A stretch of 64,000 bases of DNA from Gallionellaceae bacterium (lineage in GTDB: Bacteria > Pseudomonadota > Gammaproteobacteria > Burkholderiales > Gallionellaceae), in assembly GCA_009773615.1 (NCBI GenBank), contig WSYA01000004.1, positions 1 through 64,000 of the forward strand, given 5' to 3'. Under the pieces are notes generated by a model. The model saw nothing but the letters and a program-made list of their open reading frames with translations, searched no databases and was not told where the DNA came from. Of the stretch, positions 56,289 through 64,000 are shown in pieces. Position 1 is the stretch's first letter; each line of letters begins with the position of its first letter. Both the position numbers and the translations under genes were made by a program.

Positions 56289-56885
56289 TTATTTGTTTGC
56301 GGCTGTCAGTTTATTTACGGCTTCTTCGGGCGAGGCTACCACGCCCATCGAGATGATGGACTTGAAAGCCACATCGACCTTGATGTCCAGCTCGACAGTG
56401 TCGGCTTTGCGCACAAAGAAATAAAATCCGTTCACCGGGCTCGGCGTGGTGGGAATAAACACGGCGATGTATTCATCGCCCAGCCCTCGCGTCACCTCGG
56501 CGGGCACCGTGGTCTGAAAGGCCAGCGACCATGCCTGCGGATGCGGGTAACGCACCAGCAACACCTTGCCAAAACCAGTGCTGCTATCCGAAAGCAGCGT
56601 ATCGCTGACTTGCTTGACGCTGTTATAGATGCCGCTGACCACCGGAATGCGCTGCAAGATCGCGTGCCACATATCCAGCAACTGTTGCCCCAAAACATTG
56701 CGCGCGAGCAACCCGGTGAACAGCACGATCGCCAGGGTAAGCACCACCCCCAGCCCCGGAACGCGCCAAGCCTCGGGTAGCAGTTTCAGGGATTGATCCA
56801 TGGTGCTGATGGTCAGGTTCAACACCCAGAAAGTGATGCCTAGCGGCACCCATACCAGCAGACCTGTAAACAGATATTTTTTCAT
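56289..56885 (-). CDS. DUF502 inner-membrane protein
   Basis: A 198-residue membrane protein with two helices (about 1-22, YLFTGLLVWVPLGITFWVL, and 52-72, VLTLAIVLFTGLLARNVLG) and a C-terminal soluble domain holding the family motif VLLVRYPHPQAWSLAFQT and IPTTPSPVNGFYFFV. The function is unknown. The ATG at 56885 overlaps the FmdB stop as ATGA and GGAAA precedes it. The fmdB-DUF502-aspS order is conserved in betaproteobacteria. Confidence 0.92.
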   Translation of the reverse strand: MKKYLFTGLLVWVPLGITFWVLNLTISTMDQSLKLLPEAWRVPGLGVVLTLAIVLFTGLLARNVLGQQLLDMWHAILQRIPVVSGIYNSVKQVSDTLLSDSSTGFGKVLLVRYPHPQAWSLAFQTTVPAEVTRGLGDEYIAVFIPTTPSPVNGFYFFVRKADTVELDIKVDVAFKSIISMGVVASPEEAVNKLTAANK

Positions 56886-57127
56886 GCGTTTCCACTCATG
56901 GCAGGGCACGATGAACAACCCGACGGCTCACTCTTGGCAGCAGGAGCGTTTTTGAAGTCGGTGGCGTAATAACCATTACCCTTGAGCTGAAACCCCGCTG
57001 CGGAAAGCTGCTTGGTGAAAGCTTCTTGTTCACAATGCGGGCAAGTGGTCAGCACCGCATCGCTCATTTTCTGCATGACGTCTTTTTGTGTGCCGCAAGC
57101 GCTGCAACGATATTCGTAGATAGGCAT
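56882..57127 (-). CDS. FmdB-family zinc ribbon protein
   Basis: An 81-residue protein. MPIYEYRCSACG with a second pair in TTCPHCEQ forms a CxxC-CxxC zinc ribbon; a glycine and serine-rich tail with two more cysteines (SGCSSCP) follows. Family members are named after a formamidase regulator but their function is largely unknown. It is first in the operon with DUF502 and aspS, and the roughly 200 bases upstream hold the divergent promoters of this operon and bcsG. Confidence 0.93.
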   Translation of the reverse strand: MPIYEYRCSACGTQKDVMQKMSDAVLTTCPHCEQEAFTKQLSAAGFQLKGNGYYATDFKNAPAAKSEPSGCSSCPAMSGNA

Positions 57128-57330
57128 AATCCGCTCCTAGCGTTTGTTAAAGGCGCGCATTATACCGTATCGCAAGGCGCGAGCTACCGCAGAGAAACAA
57201 AATGTAGATTGAATTTACACACAGTTACGCGGCAAAGTATGATGCAAAATCCGTCTAAGTGACGGTACATATTTACAGAAATTTGACGCTACTCAGTATA
57301 AAAAATTATTTTCAAGAGGGGGTTTCTTAA

Positions 57331-58908
57331 ATGTATTTATGGAATGTTTATTTTATTACCAAGTTATATTTGTATAACTGTCGCGCCATGGACTTCCATG
57401 TATGGTTAAACATATCGTTTGCAATACTCCTATGTGTGCCAATCCCTGAACGGTATGTGCACTTAAAGCACTTTAATCTGGCCCGCCAACTGATTGCCGT
57501 TCCCGCTGGCATTGCGCTATTTTATTATGACACCTGGCTACCATCAATCACGCGAGTGCTCTCACAATCAGCTGACATCGTAAATTTCACATCGCCCTAT
57601 TTATTGGAAATTATGGGGCGCTTTTTCAACCCACCGATTGTCGCTGGACTATTGACTCTCTACGCAATCCTTTTCTTTGCCAGAAAAAAATTTAAGATTA
57701 CCCCTTTTGTATTTCTCGCCATGCTAACCCCGCTTTTATCTCTCGGTCAGAGCAAGGTTCCAGAGTCAAATGCGACTGATGCGGCAAACAGCATTTCCGG
57801 CTCGCCTTCCAATTCAAACCTTTCTGCCCAGCTGAATTCTTTTTACCATAACGAGGCTGAGCGTACCGTATCATTCTCCCCGTCGACCCAATTGGACGCG
57901 CCTTTCGACGTTATATATCTACATATCTGTTCGCTGTCTTGGGACGACATCGACTTTACCAAACAGCGCGAAAACCCTTTATTCAAACATTTCGACATCA
58001 TTTTTTCCAATTTCAATTCTGCGGCATCCTACAGCGGCCCAACCGCCATCCGCCTGCTCCGCAGTAATTGCGGACAGCCCAGCCACGATGCGCTGTACGC
58101 TCCTCCCGATCAGCAGCAATGTCTCACCATGGACAGCTTGCAAAAAATCGGTTTCGAGCGTCAGCTGGCAATGAATCACGATGGGCGTTACGGTAACTTT
58201 CTGGATGATGTGCGCGAACGCGGCGGATTGAAGGCGACTCCATTTGAAGCTTCAGGACTTCCGCCATATTTGCAGAGCTTTGATGGTTCGCCAATACATG
58301 ACGATTTCGCGCTGCTATCCAAGTGGTGGGAGAAACGCTTGCAGTCACCAACTGAACGCGTGGCCTTATACTACAACTCCATCAGTTTGCATGACGGCAA
58401 CAACTACCACGACAATGGTTCGAATCGCCGCCAAGGCACTTTGGAAAGCTACCCAAAACGCCTTAATCAGCTCCTTGAAGATATGGATCGGTTCTTCAGC
58501 GTATTGCAAGCATCAGGGCGGCGTGCAGTGATAGTATTTGTGGCTGAACACGGCGCTTCAGTGCGTGGCGACCGGATACAAATCGCCGGCCTGCGCGAGA
58601 TACCCACGCCTAAAATCACCACCGTGCCCCTTGGCATCAAGCTGATCGGCCTGCCCGATAACCCGGCTGCAAAACCCTTGGTTTTGTCCGAGCCGAGCAG
58701 CTACCTTGCCGTATCCCAGCTGCTTGCCAATTTTGTCACCATCTCCCCATTCGGCAATAATAGTCTGAAGTTGGCAGATTACATGCACGACTTACCTGCT
58801 ACTCAATTTGTGTCAGAAAACGATGGTGTAGCGCTGATGCGTCGCGACAACCAGTATTTTGTCCGTTTCAAAGGACAAGAATGGACCGAATACGATACCT
58901 CTAAGTAA
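57331..58908 (+). CDS. bcsG: cellulose phosphoethanolamine transferase BcsG
   Basis: Inner-membrane enzyme that transfers phosphoethanolamine from phosphatidylethanolamine to nascent cellulose. N-terminal membrane helices (about 5-135) align with E. coli BcsG (RQLIAVPAGIALFYYDTWLPS). The periplasmic alkaline-phosphatase-type domain keeps the active set: Cys200 (equivalent to Cys243), nucleophile Ser235 in ASYSGP (Ser278), His354 and the pair Glu406-His407 (Glu442-His443). The disulfide pair Cys247/Cys264 is also kept. AGAGGGGG precedes the ATG. It is convergent with bcsC and not in a bcsEFG operon. Confidence 0.95.
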   Translation: MYLWNVYFITKLYLYNCRAMDFHVWLNISFAILLCVPIPERYVHLKHFNLARQLIAVPAGIALFYYDTWLPSITRVLSQSADIVNFTSPYLLEIMGRFFNPPIVAGLLTLYAILFFARKKFKITPFVFLAMLTPLLSLGQSKVPESNATDAANSISGSPSNSNLSAQLNSFYHNEAERTVSFSPSTQLDAPFDVIYLHICSLSWDDIDFTKQRENPLFKHFDIIFSNFNSAASYSGPTAIRLLRSNCGQPSHDALYAPPDQQQCLTMDSLQKIGFERQLAMNHDGRYGNFLDDVRERGGLKATPFEASGLPPYLQSFDGSPIHDDFALLSKWWEKRLQSPTERVALYYNSISLHDGNNYHDNGSNRRQGTLESYPKRLNQLLEDMDRFFSVLQASGRRAVIVFVAEHGASVRGDRIQIAGLREIPTPKITTVPLGIKLIGLPDNPAAKPLVLSEPSSYLAVSQLLANFVTISPFGNNSLKLADYMHDLPATQFVSENDGVALMRRDNQYFVRFKGQEWTEYDTSK

Positions 58909-58941
58909 GCCTAGATTTAACAGCTTTGGCCATCGCGCTGA

Positions 58942-61900
58942 TCAATACTTGGAATACGATTTAACGGGCAACGGCGGATAAGGTATCGGACTGGTGTAGT
59001 CATCGAACATGTAGCGCAGGTACACAAAACCGGTATCAGGAGCGTAATACGGTGAACGCTCCATCATGAACCGCCCCCCAGCGAACAAACGCGAACTAAA
59101 TTGATACTCCAATGCAGCGCCGAGAGCATAACCGGGGGGAGATGCGTCGTACGGACTGATCCCGCCGGTATAGGTCGCATTCGTCGAATTTTGCAGGGCG
59201 GCGTTGGTCGGATAATACGGCATATCTTTTGTGTAAGTTTCGGAAGCCGAGATTGAATATTGCAGCAAGTACGACCAGTGCGCCACTCGCCCGGTCCAGC
59301 GCAGAGGCAGTGCCAGAGAAACATAGGACTGTGGACTGTAGTAACCGCCATGTCCGAAAGAGTAATGGCTGAGGTCTTCACGGAATGCCCAGTGAGTCAG
59401 CGTCAAGCCCGCCGTCAAAAGCATGTCTTCTTTCTTCACGAAGCTCCAGTCAAACCCTGTGCGCAATTCGAGCTTGGTATTGTCTAGCACGTTTGTGCCT
59501 GTCAGCCAGTAGTAGCCCACATCCACGAAACCATTAAGTCGACCATTGCTTCTCGCGACATGCACGCCTGCTCCGGAGTTGCGCACCCCGCCCCACACCT
59601 CGCCGGTAACCGGATCACGCACGCCCGCATAGGCGAGCAGGCTGCTGGTCAGCGTACGGCTCGACACATCGAATGAGAAGCCGGAGTTCTCGGTGTACTT
59701 CGACCACCTAACACCGCCGACGACCTGATGAACGGGGAACTCGAGCGGCGTCGTGCCGATATCGGCACGAATTCCGTCCCCTTCATATCCCAGCAACAGG
59801 GCTGTACCGCTCGCCGACTGATCCGGCTTGTTCGTGATATTCGGCGAGAGCGCCTGCACCTTGCCGAATTGGCGCAGGTCGTATTGCCCGGCAAGCGACA
59901 ACGCACCCGCATCGGCATTGACGCGGGTGGCCTGAACGATGGCCAGTCCCCCGTCGTAACCGACCGGAATGCGAGCCTCGACAGGAATTTCCGTGATCAC
60001 CAGATCGGAAATTCCGGGTGCTCCGCCGACCTTGCTGAGATTTTCTATTCCAGCAGTCACATATCCCTTGGCGCGCCCGCTTTCCAAGTCCGCGATTTCT
60101 TCGTTAGCACCTGCCCGCGTGAAATAGGCTATCGCCTTTCCGGTGCGGCCTTCCGCTCTAGCGACGCGACCCGCCTCGATCAACACGCGATTATTGTCCG
60201 GCGCAATGTTCAATGCATCCTCTACAATTTTGCGCCCTGCCGCGATGTCGCCCATCGCGAGATAGCCGTCGGCAATCGCCATACGCACATCGACATCATC
60301 CTCGGAGATACTCATCAGCAATTCGTCCATCCCATCGCGCGCTGCGGTCTGCTCCCCCTCCTCAAACATCAATTTGAGCAGCGCAAGCCGCGTACGGACA
60401 TCCTTGGGTTCCAGTTGAAGTATCTGCCGGTATGTTTCGCTGGCCCGTTGCGATTCATGTGCGGCGATATGTACGCGCGCAAGCGCGTGCAACAGATCGG
60501 TATTCCTCGCATCCTCCCGCATCGCTGGCTCAAGTACCACCCTAGCCTCATCGAGCTTTCCCGCATGACGCAAGTTGTCCGCTCTATGGGAAGCCAGCGA
60601 AGACTTCAGATAACGCAGCTCGGCCTTATCCCCATCCGTCAGATTGGACGAAGCCGACAACTTTTCCAGCAGAACCGCCAGCTCTTCATTTTTTTCCGCC
60701 CGGTTCAACAATTTCGCATAATACAACTGCGCAACCATCGGCGCGGATGGACGCTCTACCAGAGGTCGCATCAGCGCTATCCCTCGCGCCGGGTCTTTTA
60801 ATTCGACCCAAGCGTTGGCCACCATATTGACGAGCTCTTCATCGTCTTCGGCATCGGCAGTGGCGCGCACCATCGCTTCCTGCACGGCCAGGTTTTTTCC
60901 AGCTCGAGCATCGGCCAGTGCATGAGAGATCAACAACCGCATTGTCAGTTTTTTATGCAAGCGCTGCATGGCAGTTGAACGCTTGGCGACTGGGATTTTT
61001 CCAATCAGACGCAACGCATTTTCCATGTCATCCGACAGGCTGTCGTACAGGGCATAAGCATAAAGAACATCGTCATCGCCCGGTGCGACAGACATCCCTT
61101 CTTCCATCAAGGCGTGCCCCTGTTTTTTTGCGCCCCGCTTGTAATAAATGCGCGCCAAGTCGAATCGTACCCACGGATTTTTTGGCTCTGCTTGCAACGC
61201 CTGTGCAAGAGTGGCGATAGCCTCTTCCGTATGACCCGCCGCGAGTTGCTGATCGGCTACGTCGCGTGCCTTGGCGGATAGGCTTTCTACTCGCGCCTCT
61301 GGCGAATTCGCCACTGCCGTTTTTTGCATCTGCTTGGCGCGCAGTTGGTCGAGCAACTGTTGTTTAAGTTGCAACATCGGTGGCGAGCGCTTGGTCGCCG
61401 GAATTTTATCCAACAAACGCAGCGCACTTTCCACGTCATCGGCCAAGCCGATGTACAGCGCGCTGGCATACATCATGTCGGCATCACCCGGCATGGCAGC
61501 CATGCCCTTTTTCATCAAAATGCGTCCACGCTCACTATCGCCTTGCGCATGATACAAACGGGACAAATCGAAACGTACCCAAGCATTCTTAGGATTAAGT
61601 TGCAGCCCCTTATTCAGGCTGGCGGCCGCATCTTCCTGATGTCCAGCAGCCACTTGAGCTGCAGCTATTTCGCGCATTTTGCCGGCCTGCCGTTCTGATT
61701 CCTCGCGATTGACAATTGCGAGCGCATCAATCACGGAAGTATTACCCGGGTCAGCCTTCAGGTAATCGCGATAGCGCTCAATGCGGAGCGCATTATTGTC
61801 CGGCATACTCAGCGCCCAACGCCATTCCCCCAGCGCTTGCTGTTTGAGGTCAGGCTGTTTCACCATTTCGGCCAACATCTGTATACCCTCACGGCGAGTG

Positions 61901-62283
61901 GCGCTACGCCGCGCCAATTGCCTGGCAAACGCCATCCGGTAACTCACATCTTCTGGAGCGGCGTCGACCAGCCTCTTCAGGCCTTCAAATGCCTCCTTCC
62001 AGCCCTTTTCCGTATTGCCGACGACGTCGTAATACTCGAGCGCCATCTCGCCCCCCGGCGGAGGACCATTGGGATAGAGCAAATATATCGCGGAGGCAGC
62101 CTCATCGACCTTACCAGCTCTAACGAGCAGATTAATCTTCGCTTGTAGCGCGCGCTTGGCGGCGGCATCCTTCGCATGAATGGGCAAAATATCTTGGGCA
62201 GCCGCAGACGCGATGGCTAAAACCATCGCCAGTAAACAAGCGATCCGGCTCAGCTTGCGATGCAATGGCTGGACTTTCGGCAT
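58942..62283 (-). CDS. bcsC: cellulose export protein BcsC (TPR plus outer-membrane barrel)
   Basis: Exports cellulose across the outer membrane. A signal peptide (about 1-29) is followed by periplasmic TPR repeats to about residue 720, including two tandem units of about 130 residues with near-identical KNxWVRFDLxRxYxxxG cores, and a C-terminal 16-strand barrel typical of BCSC_C (YDLRQFGKVQALSPNITN... SPYYAPDTGFVYLRYMFDDY). The 1113 residues compare with 1157 in E. coli. It starts three bases after bcsB; no bcsZ gene lies between, unlike in E. coli. Confidence 0.95.
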   Translation of the reverse strand: MPKVQPLHRKLSRIACLLAMVLAIASAAAQDILPIHAKDAAAKRALQAKINLLVRAGKVDEAASAIYLLYPNGPPPGGEMALEYYDVVGNTEKGWKEAFEGLKRLVDAAPEDVSYRMAFARQLARRSATRREGIQMLAEMVKQPDLKQQALGEWRWALSMPDNNALRIERYRDYLKADPGNTSVIDALAIVNREESERQAGKMREIAAAQVAAGHQEDAAASLNKGLQLNPKNAWVRFDLSRLYHAQGDSERGRILMKKGMAAMPGDADMMYASALYIGLADDVESALRLLDKIPATKRSPPMLQLKQQLLDQLRAKQMQKTAVANSPEARVESLSAKARDVADQQLAAGHTEEAIATLAQALQAEPKNPWVRFDLARIYYKRGAKKQGHALMEEGMSVAPGDDDVLYAYALYDSLSDDMENALRLIGKIPVAKRSTAMQRLHKKLTMRLLISHALADARAGKNLAVQEAMVRATADAEDDEELVNMVANAWVELKDPARGIALMRPLVERPSAPMVAQLYYAKLLNRAEKNEELAVLLEKLSASSNLTDGDKAELRYLKSSLASHRADNLRHAGKLDEARVVLEPAMREDARNTDLLHALARVHIAAHESQRASETYRQILQLEPKDVRTRLALLKLMFEEGEQTAARDGMDELLMSISEDDVDVRMAIADGYLAMGDIAAGRKIVEDALNIAPDNNRVLIEAGRVARAEGRTGKAIAYFTRAGANEEIADLESGRAKGYVTAGIENLSKVGGAPGISDLVITEIPVEARIPVGYDGGLAIVQATRVNADAGALSLAGQYDLRQFGKVQALSPNITNKPDQSASGTALLLGYEGDGIRADIGTTPLEFPVHQVVGGVRWSKYTENSGFSFDVSSRTLTSSLLAYAGVRDPVTGEVWGGVRNSGAGVHVARSNGRLNGFVDVGYYWLTGTNVLDNTKLELRTGFDWSFVKKEDMLLTAGLTLTHWAFREDLSHYSFGHGGYYSPQSYVSLALPLRWTGRVAHWSYLLQYSISASETYTKDMPYYPTNAALQNSTNATYTGGISPYDASPPGYALGAALEYQFSSRLFAGGRFMMERSPYYAPDTGFVYLRYMFDDYTSPIPYPPLPVKSYSKY

Positions 62284-62286
62284 TGA

Positions 62287-64000
62287 CTAACTCTGTGCCC
62301 CCTCATACCGAACCCGCTTCGCGCGATACTTGCGCAACAACCAATACCCAACAAAACCCAACAATAGAACGCTCAATATCAGCAGCGCGTACATGGCGTA
62401 GATATTGGAATACAGAAAGGCAGCGATCCAATTGGTATCCCCCCCTCCACCCGTGGAATATTTTTCTCCTACGGAGAAAGCTGTCACGTCATAATCTGCC
62501 ACATCAAGCTCAATCAGTGCAACGTCCCCTTTTAAGGAATTCTGAATATGCGGCGACAGCAATGCATCGCCCAGCAACAGCAAATCCTTTTCTCGCTTCG
62601 CGGTAACCAGCACGATGCTGCGGCCCTTTACGTCGCCGGATTCAAATTCCATCAGCAACCCGTTGCCGTCCCCGAGTCCGCCCAATTGTTTGCTGATTAT
62701 CAGCGAATTTTCACTATCCCAGCCGCGCGAAATCGGATAATTCACATTGCCGAGCCGATCCGGCTGCAACGGCGCAAGTGCCATGATGGATTTAGGAATC
62801 TCGTCTAACTGGCCAACCACCATCAACTCACCGTCCCACTTCTTCGGTTGCTCGAAAACAATCTTGGTTCCAAACAGGGGGAAGCCGTTTCTCTGTGTGA
62901 TCATGCCGATCAGATTCAGCGTAGTGTCAATAGCACCGCTGCTCGGTTTGGGCAAATAGAACATCGTCTGGTAACCATCCGGCCAACGCGTGAACGGGAA
63001 ACCATTCAACGCGAACAAATCCAATCTGGCCATTTCCAGCAAATGCGGCATCGCCGGAAACACGAAAGTCGAATTGTCGAAGACCGTCGCAAACAGCCCT
63101 TGGACACTTGCTGCATCACACGCCTGCTGCCCCGTATTCAAATTGGGCATCAGGGTGATTACGTTTGCACCAGGTTTAAACACATAAGTGGGTATCTCAA
63201 GTTTGTAATCTTCGATGTAATTCCCGCTGGGACTATCCAGATGGATATCGCGTACCAAAACACCATTCACCGCAACTCTGAGCGTCGAATCCTTACGCAT
63301 ACCTGCCCCATAAGACAAGTTCAACGACAGTTTTGCATACTGGTTTTGTTTTATCAGAAAGTCTGATGGAAGCCGGAAGTTAATTTCCGAGACGCCCCCG
63401 GTGTAACCTGAAAACGGCCCCGTGTATAGCCCTAGCGTTTTAAGATCGTAAATTTTTTCCGGAATGATCTCGCGCCTGCCGCCGTAAGTCGAAATGTCCG
63501 GCACACTGAACTCGTAGACATGCATCACGTCTGAGCCGGGATAGGGCATCGACATATTGGCGAAAGTTTCTGCCGCTATTTTGAGCGTGATGGGCGTGTC
63601 GCCCGTAAGCACGATCAGTGCGTGCAAACCATCCTTACCCCCATCAGCTTTGGGCACATACAAAACCCTCATCTGGCCTCCTGGGGAGGATTCCTGTTTG
63701 ATACCGTATTGGGCCAACACACCAGCAACGAAATCGGAGGACCCCACCAATATATTATCGACCCCCTGTTTGATGTCCGAAGAATGGGAAAACGTCACTT
63801 TTCGGTAATCGAAACGTCTGGCTATACCGGAAGCAGCAACGCCGACCTGCGTCAACGATTCAGCGTTAGACGTGTCCGCCACCATATTGATGGTCGCCTC
63901 AGGGAACTGCTTGGGGTCAAATATCCAGTTACTGGCCTTGCCCAGATTCAGAGGAATAGGTTTCAATTGATAATCGAACTCCACCGAAGAATCCAGCAGG
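62287..64000 (-). CDS. bcsB: cellulose synthase regulatory subunit BcsB (5' end outside window)
   Basis: Periplasmic partner of the BcsA synthase, anchored by one C-terminal helix (ALLILSVLLLGFVGYWLL) with a basic cytosolic tail. The carbohydrate-binding and flavodoxin-like domains alternate; visible segments are FRLPSDFLIKQNQYAKLSLNLSYGAG, HLDSPSGNYIEDYKLEIP, GMITQRNGFPLFGT and LLGDALLSPHIQNSLKG. The frame is open to the end of the window beyond a GTG at 63984, so the N-terminus and signal peptide lie outside and this is a partial gene. bcsA is expected upstream. Confidence 0.95.
   Translation of the reverse strand, partial: LLDSSVEFDYQLKPIPLNLGKASNWIFDPKQFPEATINMVADTSNAESLTQVGVAASGIARRFDYRKVTFSHSSDIKQGVDNILVGSSDFVAGVLAQYGIKQESSPGGQMRVLYVPKADGGKDGLHALIVLTGDTPITLKIAAETFANMSMPYPGSDVMHVYEFSVPDISTYGGRREIIPEKIYDLKTLGLYTGPFSGYTGGVSEINFRLPSDFLIKQNQYAKLSLNLSYGAGMRKDSTLRVAVNGVLVRDIHLDSPSGNYIEDYKLEIPTYVFKPGANVITLMPNLNTGQQACDAASVQGLFATVFDNSTFVFPAMPHLLEMARLDLFALNGFPFTRWPDGYQTMFYLPKPSSGAIDTTLNLIGMITQRNGFPLFGTKIVFEQPKKWDGELMVVGQLDEIPKSIMALAPLQPDRLGNVNYPISRGWDSENSLIISKQLGGLGDGNGLLMEFESGDVKGRSIVLVTAKREKDLLLLGDALLSPHIQNSLKGDVALIELDVADYDVTAFSVGEKYSTGGGGDTNWIAAFLYSNIYAMYALLILSVLLLGFVGYWLLRKYRAKRVRYEGAQS

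Overview
The window is a chromosomal segment of a betaproteobacterium. The gene order carA-carB-greA / yhbY / rlmE-ftsH-folP-glmM, the alaA-hom-thrC threonine block, the aspS-DUF502-FmdB block and many Adhesin_E-type small secreted proteins suggest the Nitrosomonadales, and Gallionellaceae or a relative is my best guess. That placement is inference from order and protein style, not from a marker search. The sequence is GC-rich and densely coded. No stretch over 300 bases lacks a gene. I see no rRNA, tRNA, CRISPR array or transposase gene.

Layout: 0.1-0.8 kb thioredoxin TrxC and a small lipoprotein. 0.8-3.9 kb a minus-strand run of small genes (helical protein, two Adhesin_E proteins, HU, a PilZ protein). 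3.9-7.9 kb a methyltransferase, a TPR lipoprotein and an Mla-like lipid transport set (mlaE, a degenerate mlaF, mlaD). 8-15 kb an AEC transporter and alaA-hom-thrC, interrupted by an EcoRV-like restriction-modification pair. 15-22.6 kb Mth938-like protein, MoxR ATPase, diguanylate cyclase, a HicBA pair with frameshifted hicA, YajD nuclease, a two-domain Adhesin_E protein, a YebC-like protein, a methyltransferase and a LysM-FecR protein. 22.6-29.8 kb recQ behind a tightly coupled pair: a DUF4143-type ATPase and a 1329-residue NACHT protein with a C-terminal PD-(D/E)XK-like motif. 30-32.5 kb pgm and one flagellin. 32.6-43 kb the conserved housekeeping block. 43-46.7 kb a mazE-mazF-SEFIR/STAND operon behind its own operator pair. 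46.7-52 kb clsB-ybhP and an lpoB-COG3014-LPP20 lipoprotein set. 52-57.1 kb nadA, nudB, barstar, an exported RNase, aspS, DUF502 and FmdB. 57.3-64 kb cellulose genes: bcsG on the plus strand, convergent with bcsC and a bcsB that runs off the window.

Three accessory modules look like immunity or conflict systems set into housekeeping operons: the EcoRV-like pair between hom and thrC, the DUF4143/NACHT-nuclease pair ahead of recQ, and mazEF-SEFIR-STAND upstream of carAB. The second and third are my main candidates for something not yet described.

The chromosome here also carries several families of short inverted repeats. One (TAGTCGTTAGT arms) occupies four intergenic gaps. One fills the carA-carB gap. 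Two repeat-like pieces lie in frame inside coding sequences, in the TPR lipoprotein signal region and in nudB. Cellulose synthesis, a diguanylate cyclase and a PilZ protein in the same window point to c-di-GMP-controlled biofilm matrix, with BcsG predicted to add phosphoethanolamine to the cellulose.
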